Assembly: GCA_026874595.1 (NCBI GenBank)
Contig: CM049313.1
Coordinates: 44,606,659 to 44,670,658 of the forward strand
Direction: 5' to 3'
Length of the DNA stretch: 64,000 bases
From: Sipunculus nudus
Taxonomy: Eukaryota > Annelida > Sipuncula > Golfingiida > Sipunculidae
The translations under genes were made by a program, and so were the position numbers. Positions 11,273 to 24,300 of this stretch are shown here, piece after piece. Position 1 is the stretch's first letter. Each line of letters starts with the position of its first letter. Below the pieces are notes generated by a model. It saw only the letters and a list, made by a program, of their open reading frames with translations. It did no database searches and was not told the origin of the DNA.

Positions 11273-12509
11273 GAATTAGTTTATAAATAACGCGAATGTT
11301 TGAATTAGCTTTAAAAATGAAAAAAAAAAAATTACGGCTAATAAATGAAATGCTAAGCAACTATTTAAATAGCCGTAATGTGAAATAATAGGCAAATATT
11401 TATGTTATGATGTTCTTATAAAAAGACCAGGGCCATTACTGTGAATGTTTTGTCTAATTTGCATAATTTATATGCATTATATTAATTAAAAGATATGAGT
11501 TTATATAGACGTAGATTATATTTTTACCCGAAATCCCTTACTCTTTCTATAAAAGCCAAATAATCAATAGTTTTATTTTTTAAATAATTAATTCAACTAA
11601 TTCACTATGCAAATTATATACAAATTACCAGATTAAATATGCATAATACAACATTTTGGTAGCAGAAATTGATTCTTTAGGAAAAATTACCCCAGAATCA
11701 ACAAAGGAAAGTTTTCTATTGAGGACTATATTCTAGGGTTACCCCTGTGTATAAAGACTGTTTTCGAGTAATAAAATATACGGGCGCCACTGATCCAAGA
11801 TGGCGGAGGAAAAAATGCAACATCGATTTTTAGCTATATTATGATCCAACTTTTGAAAAAAAATGTGTTTGCAAAAGTCTACATGAACATTCGGATTCAA
11901 CATTTTGTTTATCAAGCTGGAGAACTGACTCGAAACAATTTGTGTATCAAAGTTGAGGTTAGACTGTATGTGATAATTAAAAAGTTTCGGGGCACACAAA
12001 ATCCTGCATTTCCGCGAATTCAAATTTAAGATTAAAGTCAAGGTCACCCCATTTTGGACATGAACAGCTTTTCAATTGTTACTGCATTGTATCGTGACTG
12101 GTGAGATGACTCAAGGCCAAGTCCCTTTATTTAAAAAAAGCCTCGGAGTCAATTTTTCATTGATACTCAGACGTACATCTAAGCAGATGCACAATTTGAA
12201 AGGAATCGTCGAGTTAATTCGGAACTAAAGAGCTTATCTTATTGATAAGTAACCTTGATAGAAGGTTGAATTGTACAGGGGCATAAACATTATTGTAGGT
12301 AGCGCTAGCATTTTGGCAAAGCGATACAATTGATCAAAATCTTTGAACATGCAATTTTTCCACACCAATTGGTCCAGAGGTTAAAAAATTATAATGAAAT
12401 TTGCACCCTTAAAGGAAATGTCAAGGGTTGGATAAAAATATTGGCCGAGTTCAAGTATTTCTAATAATACATTAAAAAAGTCGTGAAATATATGCACTAT
12501 GACTGAATA

Positions 12510-12916
12510 CTGCGGTTGCCCTTTTGTTCGCGAGGGATTAAAATTCGCGATATTCGCGTAAGGGAAATTATCACGAAAATAAATTCTTCGTGAATATACG
12601 CCACATCTGCACCGATGACCAGTAATTTATCATATATATATATAAAATCAATGGCATCTCACATGTATATATTGCCGGTAACAAAAATTTTAGCATATAT
12701 TTTATGTTACCCGTATTTCAAAGAATGATAATTAAAATTAAACAAATGATTTTACATTATACTTACTTATAATTACTTAGAGAAATTCCACCCGTGATGC
12801 TCCCTTAACGCCCTGTACAATTTTTCAGATGTTGCGTGCAGATTAGGTATATTGTGTCTGTTACTGTATGGTAAATCCGCGAATATTTTACCTCACGAAT
12901 TTTAAGCCAACCACAG
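12510..12916. mobile_element. TA-flanked MITE (copy A)
   Basis: Ends CTGCGGTTG and CTGTGGTTG (right end reverse-complemented) with TA on each side. Subterminal motifs rich in TTCGCG/CGCGAA. Shared with copy B at 42170-42572, so it was inserted before the duplication. Confidence 0.75.
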
Positions 12917-13286
12917 TATATAGGCCTACTTATATACGGGGTCAGGTGGTGCAAAATACCTCCTTTCTTTTCCTATGTTTTGTTTATAAAAAGTAACACG
13001 TGTATCTCCGTACATTCAATTAGAAAAGTCTTACGGACAGATTTTTATAGCTATAATAATGTAGATTTGTATACCTGGCGCTTTTCACCAGGAACAATTT
13101 ATCATTGCCTTTGGAACCAATTATCACGGCATGATAATATGTAAGTTTACTTGAGATGTGAAAAGTTTTATTTCTTGTAAGGTAATATTGGATTTTTTTT
13201 ATCAAAATTGTGAAATTAACAGTTTGACAGGCAAGAAAACATGACGAAGCATGGTCAGAAATGGTGAGTACATCTACTTCACTTAT

Positions 13287-13352
13287 GGGTGGCAGTACAA
13301 GCTATAAGGTACGGATCAATGCTAAGTTACCCTGTAGCTTGTACTGCCCCCC
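13287..13352. other. Perfect-stem hairpin (copy A)
   Basis: A 14-bp perfect inverted repeat, GGCAGTACAAGCTA and TAGCTTGTACTGCC, extended outward by GGG/CCC after one mismatch and inward by GGTA/TACC. Retained in copy B at 42943-43008. Possible RNA hairpin or a fragment of a foldback element; function unknown. Confidence 0.6.
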
Positions 13353-15710
13353 TAATGTCTCTGGAATATAAAAACGACGTTAGGGTGGCAGTCTTGGGCC
13401 AGTGCCTGTGCAAATTTGTATCATGACTGTGAAGAGGAAAGTGATCTTGACATCAATATTATTGGACTATTTATTTAAAATATCCCATTTCTCTTGAGTT
13501 ATTTAATTTATCATTCTGTCAATTAGTATTCCTAGAGCTCTTCGCTACCTTTTCCATCTTTTTTGCACATCATTGTGACATTACCTGCACATAGTTTCCT
13601 TGGACTATGGACAGTGATCAAAGGCTAAGGTGTCTTATACAAAGTACTTTAGCAATCTGTTTCAAGGAATTTCAAAGGCTCTGACGTCAGACATATTCCA
13701 TACGTGGCACACTCCACGTCTCATTTGTTGGCGAAAACATGTAGCGGTCGCTTGTAGACTCGCCGTATTGTTATTATTAACATCTAAACAGATTGTTCAT
13801 GACACCGGGTTTTGAATTCTATGGGTAAAGCACATGACATAAATGAGCGGTGAGATTTTTCACCTTATTATGTTAAATAACGTGTGTTCCTGTTTACGAA
13901 CCGCTGGAACACTGGCACACCAGTAAAAAGACAAGTGGCGCTTTTGTGCCACCTGGTGGCCGTACCGCGCAAGCTTCTTTGGGTGTTATTCCATGTATCT
14001 TCCTTTATGTTTATTCTCCTTTTTTAGTTGCGAATGCGTTTAAGATCTGACCTCTAGTCTCGTAGTCTGTTAAGGTAAACACAAAATCAAAACAACGAAT
14101 AAGGCCGGCTACAGGGATGGTTTTACTGGAAACATTTTGTATACAGCCAAGTGAGCTTATAAAATAGATAATGCGCATGATGCAAATGAATATGAATAAA
14201 TAAGCGTCAGTCATTGAGGTGCCTTCAATGCGGAGAGGCCCGTAAGGACAGGTTCACGATTCATTTTAGAACGACGTGCTTTGTCCCTTCAGTCAAACGT
14301 CACGCCATTTATAGATTACCGCGAAAGATATTGTGCTCACAAGGGTAACATTTACATGAACCACATAAAAGATTTTGTACTTATCCGCAAATTACTATAA
14401 CATTGGCCTGACATATGAGGAAAAGACTTGCATTAAAATTCCGTATTCCTCTGTCCCAAATTATATCGCAGGTCTAAGGATATATGGTGTTGTTCAAGAT
14501 AAACATTATAAATATAGCCCATAAAATGGATTGTTGGTTATTCAGCCTCCAACCAATAAAATCAGTAGCTGTAAATTACATTAAATATATTTACTATCCA
14601 CTATACACCGTGCCTTATTTCATTAATCATGTTCTTAGTCAGTTCAATTTAAAATATTAAAAACCTGCCCCTGGAATATCCATTTTCAAATATATGCTTA
14701 TACCTAAAAAACATGATATTTGGCAATTTTGCCTCTTTTCAGCACCCATTCACAGGCCCACGTGACAGGGCAGTATCGCGCGCTTCCTCTCATTTTACAT
14801 CATGGTGTTATATGCTTCACCTGCGGGCCCTGGCTGAGTATTTATCCTCATTGCTGGGTCATACAACCGAGGAACCCCCGAAAGGAGCATTAGTTTGTAA
14901 GTATAAAACGAATGCAGCGTCTACCTCCACCGTCAATTGTGTTACCAAATACCTTAACACCTTTTAACACCAAATCTCATAGAAATATCGATCATGTGAC
15001 TGTAATGTGGTTCGAGCAGAAAATGGCCTCTCCAAGATTCACCTACTTTCTGCTAGTTGGCCTGGTTTATTGTCTCTTTTTCTGTATACAAAGAATATAA
15101 TCCTACTTAGGCTTTTATGACTCAGTTTAGAATCGGCTGGATACTCTCGTATTTGGAGGCAGTAAATGGCTGTCTGCTTGTAAAAAAAACTGTAGGCAAA
15201 CAAATATAAGTCCTGGACATAGTGTTTTTAACTCCCGACCATACTGATTTTTATGATATTTTACATTTATTATACTATGTAAAAATATACATTGTATTAC
15301 AGAAACATGAAAACATATGACAAATTGCTGCATTCGGCACAGTTTGCATTAGACTTTGATCTTGAATCAACTGCCTCGCGGAATGATATAGGGGAAAACA
15401 GGGTCTTTCATTCATGGCTGTGCCTGGCTGGGCCGGTATGAAAAAAATAATTGCCCTCTTCTAGCCAATGATCCAGTCCCTCTATTAACGTCACAATGAA
15501 AAGAAGAGGGCGCTGACTGTCATCTCGGCACGGTTTATTTATGACATTTTATCCGAGAACTATCCGCTGGATTCAACATATTATGATTATTTAAGGTCAC
15601 GGCACTGGACAGGGAGGAGCAATATTACCTCGATTCAAACTGAAGGATTACTTTGAATTGACAAAGTTAAATGCTTAGAGTTGTTTCTGGCTTATTGCAT
15701 AAGTATGTAT

Positions 15711-15764
15711 GTGTGTGTGTGTGTGTGTGTGTGCGTGTGTGTGTGTGTGTGGGGGGGGGGGGGG
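15711..15764. repeat. (GT)n followed by a G-run (copy A)
   Basis: GT repeat followed by about 14 G. The copy B allele at about 45351-45380 is shorter. Confidence 0.9.
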
Positions 15765-15962
15765 TTGTTTGCAAAAACTTTCTTCAAGAAACATAAGTGG
15801 TGCTTATATTGGGCACGATATTCTTATGTGCCCGGCCGACTTAAGAACCACTTCCGGAAAAATACAAATCTACACCACACTTTGACTGTCATCTAGCTGT
15901 CCTATCCCAAATACAATTTTTTTTTTATAAAGAAGGAGAGACATTTAATATGCGTATAGACT

Positions 15963-15968
15963 TTTATT
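15963..15968 (-). terminator. Polyadenylation signal of gene 2A
   Basis: AATAAA on the minus strand about 215 nt past the stop codon. The same hexamer lies at 45581-45586 for gene 2B. Confidence 0.7.
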
Positions 15969-16183
15969 GCAGATAAAATAATCCGCGATCCCTGCCCTGG
16001 CCACGTCTGCATATGTTCCGCAGACTAAGGATACGGAGAAAATGTGAGTATTCAAATTAAAAGAGTAAAATTACCCAAAAAAAATCTACGGCGTTCAGAA
16101 AAGTCTTTGGGAAAACAATGTTAAAAGTAGGTCCTCTTGTGCGTTCAGCTTCAATCAGTTGTTCCTTCTATGTCCAATAGGTG

Positions 16184-16302
16184 TCAGCACTGTCTACATG
16201 ACCGTTTACAGTTTATTAACATGTAAGCAGGGTTGCTGCGACACTCGCCACGAATGGCCCAACTTCGGCAGTACCTGTTCTTGTCCACGCAGGTGACGCT
16301 AC
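16184..16302 (-). CDS. Gene 2A exon 12: ShK domain 3 and stop
   Basis: 119 nt, acceptor TTGACAG. Six cysteines from CVDKNRYCRSWAIRGEC to SCRQC, with TGA directly after the last cysteine. Confidence 0.96.
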
Positions 16303-19300
16303 CTGTCAAAACAAAAAAAAAAAAGAAAAATCATATCCGTGCACCAGGTACCACTGTTATAAATGCGTGTGCATTATTGCTGTCCGTGTCTATGTCGTGG
16401 CTCTGAACAATATCGATAAAAAAATCTTACAGACAAACATGTACATATAAGTTAAAACAGTAAAAATAAAGATTACATCAAAAGATATATGAATAACTGT
16501 ATCTATGAATAATCGTTAATGAAGACTAGGAAATTGAAATATATGTACGGCGCCTTGATAGAATTTATGATTCCTGGCTTTCACTGGGTACACATTAATG
16601 AACTATAGTTAATCATGCTAAGAATTTTTTTTATAACGCTGCTTTGGCGGAGACATGGAGCTTGTTCAACTAATCGTGCCAATGTTGACAAACAAACAAA
16701 AAAAGTTATACAAGGTGGTTATTTGAACACTATTTTGAGGTTATTGCTGGTTAAATGACACTGTTGGTGTAATTTTTATCATTTGAAAACCTCTAATTTG
16801 TCTGGCTGCCAGTAGATGTTCTTCCTTAGCGTGTTGGATGAGGATTTGTGGCCATTTTGTCCCCCCCCCCCCCCGATGTTATATAGAGACGAGAATTTAA
16901 AAGTCGGACAGCTCGTCCACCATGAAATGGGTACATTTTGGCTTATTTTTACAAAAAAAGTTTATTTTATATATTATATTGATTAAATTTATATAAGTTT
17001 ATTTATATGTAATTCAGATATCTGAATAGGCCCCTCGAACCTGTACAAACAAAAGAGGTCGTAAAAGCGCACCTTATTACACGGTGTACTCGGACATGGG
17101 CTACTTTTTTAAATTTAGGTTCTACATGCCAACTTACCACCGGGATTGGAGGGATTTCCGGATGAGCATGCGCGGCAGCTCTTCTTGCAGCGGGACACCA
17201 TGTAGCTCCTGTATAAACGATTCGTGCAGTAGCCATAGCGAGCCCAGCTGGTACAATAGCGGTTAGAATCCACGCAGGCTGAAATTATCATAAAACAATA
17301 ATTAATTTGACAGACATAGTACATGTAAATGTATATATTTATATATGATGTATAAAGTGATACTGTTCATCTAGTAGGTCTTCTGGGAAAAGGTGATTTC
17401 CAAAGTGACATCATTTAACCGAGAATCCCTGACTTTACGCAGACCCCACGCATATAAACCGCCCCGTGTGCCCATCTTCACGCATATAGAAACGCCATAG
17501 TTATCGAGGTTGACAACCCCCTCCCCATCCCCAAACTCCTTTTTTCCCCTCTGGATCCGCCCGTGATACGGCGTAGACACGGTATGGCCAATGGTTAATC
17601 TCGGGCGTTTTGTATGTATAATGATTTGATGTATCAGTGACATTTGTATTTAATTGTATTGTAATTACTTTAAGGCAATGAGGTACCTTTGAACAAGATT
17701 ATTGTTATTTACGGTAACTACTGCTTTGCTCCTCAACGCCATCTAGCATTCAAACGTTGAACGATTTAGAAGGTATCTATCTTTTCGATTAAAAGTTCGC
17801 TTAAATCATATTGCAGCTAAACAGAGTAAAACGTTACGTATTCTCATTATGCATTCCCAATTCATACTCAAATGTGTAAGAACATAGAAAAGGAATTATC
17901 CAGTTTCAATGCCTTACTCAAACGTTATGTATTACACAAGAAGAAAAAAAATGGCGCAATAGAAGAAGCTTTACCGTAATTAATAATAATAAAGACATAT
18001 TTGAGGTACCGCCTACAAATTCATGTACTCACTTGATCCACCACCACCGTCACAACTGTTACAGGACTTTTTACAGTTGACCAGCATGTACGCGGGATTC
18101 TTCGTGCATTCACCCCTGCGAGCCCAGGCATAGCAGTTGACATGGTTATCCTTACACCCTGTAAATCAGCAGAAAGTTTATACAATTAACTGACCACTTG
18201 CCTTAGGTTGCCATGCATGTACATTTTCTTTCTTTTTTTTTCTTTTTGCGAAACAGGCAAGAATACTCGTACATAATTTCATGATCGTCATTCAAACGAA
18301 AACCTTTCCTTTGAGCATGCGCAATGAGCTTAATGATCCTCTGTAGTTTACGGGTGTAAGGAGCGGGTATTGTCGGTTTTGTCAAGTGAAACCAGATACA
18401 TGTTTTAGGCTCCGATATGATTATAATGATAGAAAGGTAAGGTATCTTTTTTTACATTTATCATGTCAGATAACGGGAAAATATGATCTTTCTTGACATT
18501 ATAACGGAACGAACATTCAGTGTGTCACTCGACGCCACCCGGTGGCGATAATGAGAAGGAAATGTCTGTTGCTGTCTGTCAGTTCTAAATTAAAAGGCTG
18601 AGAGTAACAATTCTAGCCAAAGATCTCTTTTCATCAGGCACTGTCTCACCCAATCATTTCTATAGAAATGTTGTTGTAAGAACAAAAAAGAATACTCCTG
18701 AAAATTATTGTAAAATTTCCAAAGATTAATTTTGAGACATTCCAAGGCTTTATTACGGTGGCTGATTTAGGACACAGAAAAAAAATTATCTCGAGATCTC
18801 GAGATAACATCTCGAGATCTCGACATAAATTTCGCAAAAAAAAATTTTAGGAAGCAAAAACAAAATTTAGGAAGCAAAAAAAAATTTTAAGAAACAAAAA
18901 AAATTAGGAAGCAAAAAAAAAAATTTGGAAGCAAAATCGCTAAGCTTTTAAGCACGTCAGCGAGTCACTACCTGGAACTGCGAAGGAAATCAGCCGCTAT
19001 TGCCATCTAGCGGTTATAAACAAAACTAACCGCATTGGCTTTGAAGTATCGCATCTGGCGAACAACCAGAACTGCGGTCCAGCCCAGATGAGTCTATAAT
19101 GTTCCGCTGTTTTAGCTGTTTAAACACTAAAAAAATACATAAACTAGAAAAAAAATTGGCTGTTATATGAAAACAGCAAAGGTGTCAATTCTTGCTAATG
19201 AAATCATGACCCACCTGATCCGCCGCCGCCGCCTCCTCCGCCGCCGCCTCCTCCACCGCCTCCCCCTCCTCCGCCGCCGCCGCCGCCGCCACCTCCTCCT

Positions 19301-21307
19301 CCGCTGCATAATTTAACCGGACTACCAGGACACCAACACTTGCAGTCCTTTCCAACAAAACCTTCACCTGGACATTTTGGTTTTGACGTACATTTCGCTA
19401 GTTAAAGAGAGAAGATCAGATTAGAAAGAATTACATTTTCAATTAGATGTTTTTAATGAGACACTTTCTAAATATTCTTAAGACTCAGTCAAATTTTCAT
19501 CAGACTGTTATATCTGAGATTGGAGACGGGGTCACGTAGATCCTGACCAATGCTCAGATATCAGAAGTGGGCCACATGTGAATATAAGAGGTGATTTCGC
19601 AAAATCCATTTTTGTAATAACAATCCTAGATACATTTTGCACATTATGGTGAAGAGAGCTAGGATGGGAGAGGTATTTTAAAATATGAGCCCTTTATTCA
19701 TAAATTATTAGGGATATTTAATATTCACAAGGCAAATATCAGAAAGCTATGGGGACCAGTCTAATCACCCTGATGTTATATCAAGAGCACACTGCGCAGA
19801 ATCGGCCTCATAAATGTGCGTTTATGCTGGTTATGGTTTGCGGGCTTTCAAACCTACGGCCCACAATGCACCGGAGCTACTAAATACATTAGCGGTGAAA
19901 ATGTACATGTTACGAAAACGGTAATATAGTCCGTTCAAGTACATAGCATAAAAATTGTTTCAATGTTAATTGCATAACCATGGGTGTTTTGTGGTAAGGA
20001 CTTTATGAAATATGTAATATTTGGAAAGTATGTGTATGTGAAATGTAAACAGAACGCGTTTATACGAAATGTAACAAATTTTGATTTTGAAGTTCAGACG
20101 AGTAGTCCCGGCCAAATTACAATGCCTTCCTGGAAGAGGTTTGTGTTGAGTAGAAACGACCTCTGGCGGAAGGTTGTAAAAGAGCAACCTCCGTGCAGGA
20201 TCAAGGTCTAGTGAGACAATGATAGATCCCTGCAAGGGGCTGGATCCACTGAATACAAACATGGCTGAGCACATGCACCTGGACGTCACCTGTCACCCCA
20301 GAATCGCGCCCATTTACCAAACACGTACATGTTTAAACTGTGTGGCACGTGCTTTTGTTTGTATACATTTACACCACCACGTCACCGATATCGCGTCGCA
20401 AAAGTTCCCCGAGTTTTACAAGACAACAGACTATCATATTCTTTTTTACTGTTATATTTGAAATGAATGTTGTCAATGTATGTTCTATATTAGCTTCAAT
20501 GCCTTAATTACAGTATTTAAATTTTAATTGCCAGACGATATAGCTTGCGTTCGATTGAAAATAGTGCCTTGTGCACATTGACTGGCAAGAGATATGTCCC
20601 CTTCATAGACGAGATCTCGCGTGTGGAGATTGGGAAAAGGGGTCATATTTATAAACACTGTGTCAGCACTTACAATTACATCCGTACATCAGGTTCACGA
20701 GTTTAACGTCGCGGAACGACAAGCCGTAACGGTTTCCGATCAGGTTCTGTTTGCTTTTGTCTTTTGTCACAATGGTCGCTCGCCGATTCCTTGAAAATGC
20801 CTACAAAATAATACAGCCTATAATCAACAGGTTGTGTTAAATTATAATACGCAATAAAATAAATATGATAATCATCGATTCCATGGTCTTAATGAATTAA
20901 TCTGTTTTATTTCCAAGATCCCCCGATCGAGAAACAGTTATTTGTGAAATTGAGAAATATACTACCTCCCGTTCATTCTGATAATCCATTCTGACATACA
21001 TATTGTCCGTAGTGCACTATGCTAGTGTAGTTTTAAATTATACCGTGTAACAAAATATGACTTACGTATTGTCCGTAGTGCATGATGCTGGTGTAATCGT
21101 AAGGCACGTTGTAACTGTTGATCACAGCCCAAGTGTAACGCTGGAAGTTGAACAGAGTTTGAGGAATGATGTTGTTATGGAGAATTGTCACATACTGGTC
21201 ACGGTCCGGTCTAGTCTGCTCGTGGTGGAAGCCGATAGCGTGGCCAAGCTCGTGGATTATAACCCCTTTCTGTCAAAAGAGATGTACAGTTACAGCAACT
21301 TCAAAGC

Positions 21308-21351
<44 letters not shown>

Positions 21352-24300
21352 CCACAAGAAACAAATATTGAAGGCGGATATAGATAAAATCTTTATTGGT
21401 AATGGTTAAGAAAAAAACTGAGGTATGCTCTTTGATCTTAACAGATCCATTTTTCACCAAAACTGATCTTAACCCTCTGCTATAAACCAAAAATTTTTAA
21501 TATTATAAGTACTTAATAATAAAATACACATGTTGAGTGCCAAACTACTTTTGATATTTTTACTATATGAAGAAAAACGTCAGAATAATACAAGCAATTC
21601 TGCTTGTATAGTGATGTCATCAGAAGCCCGAATAGACTCGCACAGTCGGTAAAGATAACAAGGCTAGCTTAGAATATGGCCAGATATGGTCCTGTATATA
21701 TTATCCTTACCTGTTTTTATTGTATTTGATCGAGCATATTCAGTTCTTGTCTCCTTTTTTTATGTTATTCGGGTTGTGCCTTATGAAAACTATTTAGTTC
21801 CTCTAAGAATGTTACCTCTAAGCCCATGATTAAACAAATACGAACCGTTCGGCAACCAGGAGCCAGAGACACCGCTTGCGACCCGCCCTGCATTCCGACA
21901 TACGACGAACACCTGAAATAATTAAGACAGACAATTTAAACAATGTTACTTTTTTTTTCGCAAATCATTTGAAAAGTCGTTCGACAGTTGATATATTTTG
22001 TTATTTTGTTCAATTTTCTTACAACAATAACGCTTTAGTTTAACTATTACGTGGATCATGAAATCTGTCCTGAGTTGATTTTAATACATAGAGATGAACA
22101 TTGTATGTTAGTTTACCCTGGGTCCTTAATTCATTATTATAAGGTGAGCGTGTACGTGTGTCCTGGGGCGTGTTTTGGCGTTTTGACAAGGGATTGGTTG
22201 TACGTTTGGTTACGACTAAAGGCGTTTTGGCGTTACAGTACACAGCTTTGGTTGAACCAATGGGCGGACCAAGCTAAATCGAGAATGGTTGTTGGTTCTG
22301 CGCAGACAGAAAATGATGTCTAAGGCCCTCATACAAAATCGAAATTCCGGGGCCTATATGCATCTGTAGAGGTGGCCCCGGATCAAGCATAAGTGTAAAA
22401 TTTTGGTGTGTTGAGTGCAAACGGGTTGACACCCAATCGCTTCAGGGTCTCTTCGCGTCTCTTCGGGTCTTGTGTCGCGAAAGACACAAAACAACAACAA
22501 CCGAAAATTTAGATAAACAATCTCATTGTAAATCTTAAAATATACCAACTTTTTTCATGAATAAATACGCGCATACTTATTAGAAAAAACGACAAATGTT
22601 GACATCGATTTCGTCATTTTACAGGCGCATGTTTGTTTTTGACCAAATAGCGTTATAGTGAAATCCGCAACCAGCTTTTGTATACACAACCACTAAACAA
22701 CGCGCCAATGCGCACCCCTATAGTTTTCTCATACATAAAGTCCTTGGAAGATCCGCTACAACATTCTTGCATCATGCCATTTTACTACCATTATCACAAA
22801 CAAACCGTTTGATTTCATGGCTTGAATTAGGCCAAATGAATCTACAAAACGACAGCATTACATAACATATAATTGCCAGGCATTGTTGTACACTCAAAAG
22901 AATCAAATGTGGACTGTCTCTCTGTTGTATGCATAAAATAAGCCAAAATTCATATATAAAGACAAAATACTATTACTGCAATCAAATAATATGGGAATGA
23001 TAGCCGCCATGCCTGGATAAATTACTCCCAAGCATGCGAGACCCGAGTGGACCAGCCGGAGTTTCAACCGCTTTACGTGCCATTTTAAAAAGCATAGGGC
23101 TTGTTGCAATAGCGTGTTACTGGATTTAAGCCCAGTAACAGGCGAAAACAACATTGTTATAGTTGTGACGTCATAATGATAACCATGGAGACACACATAT
23201 GGTCATTGCCGTAAGCGACCTGATTGCAACAGACATGCACTCATTTCTATTTCGATAAACCTACCCTCCGCCATTTTGAAGAACTATCCGGTTCCTATCA
23301 TACGAGGTCGCCGGCCGGAACTTGAGACATGTGTATGTGTGATAATCATTAAACGCTGCGTTTACCTGAGCTCTGTCGGAAGAACCTGGAAAACAAATAA
23401 CTCATATGATAAACCAAAATAATCATCATTGATAAAGAATTAAAATTGATAGCACCATTTCTTATTTTTTAGTTCCATCAGATACAGTCTAGGCTCCCTC
23501 TTATACATCTGTGATGACGTTTAAATATCAATGGGAAAATCAGGCACAATAAATTTATATCGCATTTACCTCCTTCAGCCAAGGTGGCGGGGTTTGTGTG
23601 AGTGTATGTGTGTGTCCGCCTCATATCCCCTATAATTCTCAATGGATTTTGGATAGGTGTGTGGAAGGATGAGCCATGGATGAAGTATAACAGTCAGCAT
23701 TCATTTACCGATCGTGTTAATAAATTTACTAACAAAGTTGTACAAAGGGTAACCGCGCAACAGCTATTAGAATGGCATATAAAAATATGACTTATTAAGC
23801 CTCTATCAGCATTCATAGGCCTAATATAATTTTTTTTCTCTTTTATGTTTCAGCTGTTGTGACCTTCCAGTCCCTACAACTGATAATTACAATATGGCAA
23901 ATTGTGGGTAAATTTAGCTCTTGCTATTAGAATCAAGTAATCTAGTAATCTGTAAAGTTTATCAAGTACGAGCCCGAATACATGAACCAATAAGGACCAT
24001 TCGTTTCTGTCAGCTCGGGACTATTAGTCATGTGACTTGGCTGTGATACATTCCCATGGTCGTTTACCGTGTGATTAGGCGGTCCTGCATCTCATTTCAT
24101 ATCTGAGGACAATTGCCCACGTATTTCATATCCTTGTGTATACAACGCCATCATAGTTTATCATGGTGAAGCTGTAATTGTCTTGGTTATTAACATGACA
24201 GCCGGTACCTGGATGCATGGCTGGCAATGTCCGGCCACGTTATCCACCGTTTATAACCAAGGTCAAACACAATCCGGACACAGCAGCGCGTTCCACCATT

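Larger units (their letters stand above)
9970..15940. other. 3' flank of gene 2A
   Basis: No coding exon was seen. It holds AT-rich unique sequence, a (TA)n run, a MITE and a hairpin, listed separately. Confidence 0.5.

Noticed and set aside
19966-20289. 107-codon minus frame, identical in both copies
   Set aside because: Intronic and overlapping a dispersed repeat; identity is explained by the recent duplication.
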